Part shown: positions 63,942 through 64,000 of the stretch, in pieces
Layout: each line of letters starts with the position of its first letter
Numbering within the stretch: the first letter of the stretch is position 1
Assembly (NCBI GenBank): GCA_029582165.1
Contig: CM055872.1
Coordinates: 5,611,582 to 5,675,581 of the forward strand
Length of the DNA: 64,000 nucleotides
Source of the DNA: Portulaca oleracea
Taxonomy: Eukaryota > Streptophyta > Magnoliopsida > Caryophyllales > Portulacaceae
Reading direction: 5' to 3'
The notes under the pieces: model-generated
What the model was told of the DNA's origin: nothing
Databases searched by the model: none
What the model saw: only the letters and a program-made list of their open reading frames with translations
Position numbers and translations under genes: made by a program

Positions 63942-64000
63942 TGTCAAAAATTCGGGTTCGAGTTAATCCGGGTTTGGATGAATTGGAAATTGGACGAAAA
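63939..64000. mobile_element. GGCTGTCAAAAA MITE, cut by window end
   Basis: GGCTGTCAAAAATTCGGGTT and CCGGGTTTGGATGAATTGG match the family end seen at 5919-6228. Its other end is outside the window. Confidence 0.7.

Overview
The window is nuclear DNA of a flowering plant, almost certainly a eudicot. It is AT-rich, its genes have GT-AG introns, and it holds class III peroxidases, a BTB/POZ protein, a HIG1-domain protein and many plant transposon families (Cassandra, Stowaway, CACTA, MULE). I cannot name the species.

Layout. 1-5.0 kb: two tandem class III peroxidase genes on the + strand; the first lacks exon 1 because the window begins in its intron 1. 5-21.6 kb: no intact protein gene, only nested transposons (MULE-type MITEs, a Cassandra solo LTR, another solo LTR, a CACTA inside a CACTA inside a MITE), one tRNA-Glu-like gene and an orphan coding fragment. 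21.6-23.9 kb: a third, complete peroxidase gene. 24-28.7 kb: repeats. 28.75-33.34 kb: a five-exon gene that looks like plant sororin (cohesion protector) with an unusual repeat-rich second exon. 33.6-35.0 kb: dead LINE fragment. 36.0-36.7 kb: two-exon HIG1-domain gene. 40.56-45.64 kb: three-exon BTB/POZ gene. 46-51.8 kb: solo LTRs, tiny TRIM/SMART elements and a tandem duplication. 51.8-59.9 kb: a Cassandra TRIM whose 3' LTR is split by a 7.5-kb Mutator-like element carrying decayed transposase plus OTU-like sequence on + and a convergent plant-mobile-domain gene on -, with a ~400-bp hairpin. 60-64 kb: small repeats only.

The three peroxidases are one secreted heme-enzyme family that spread by local duplication. 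The sororin-like and BTB genes are close together, as I recall At3g56250 and At3g56230 being in Arabidopsis, so 28-46 kb may be a conserved gene block stretched by transposons. The best candidates for follow-up are the MULE with its internal hairpin, the repeat exon of the sororin-like gene, the 69-bp-LTR element family, and the extra cysteine pair of the tandem peroxidases. All exon joins were derived by hand from splice signals, reading frame and family conservation.
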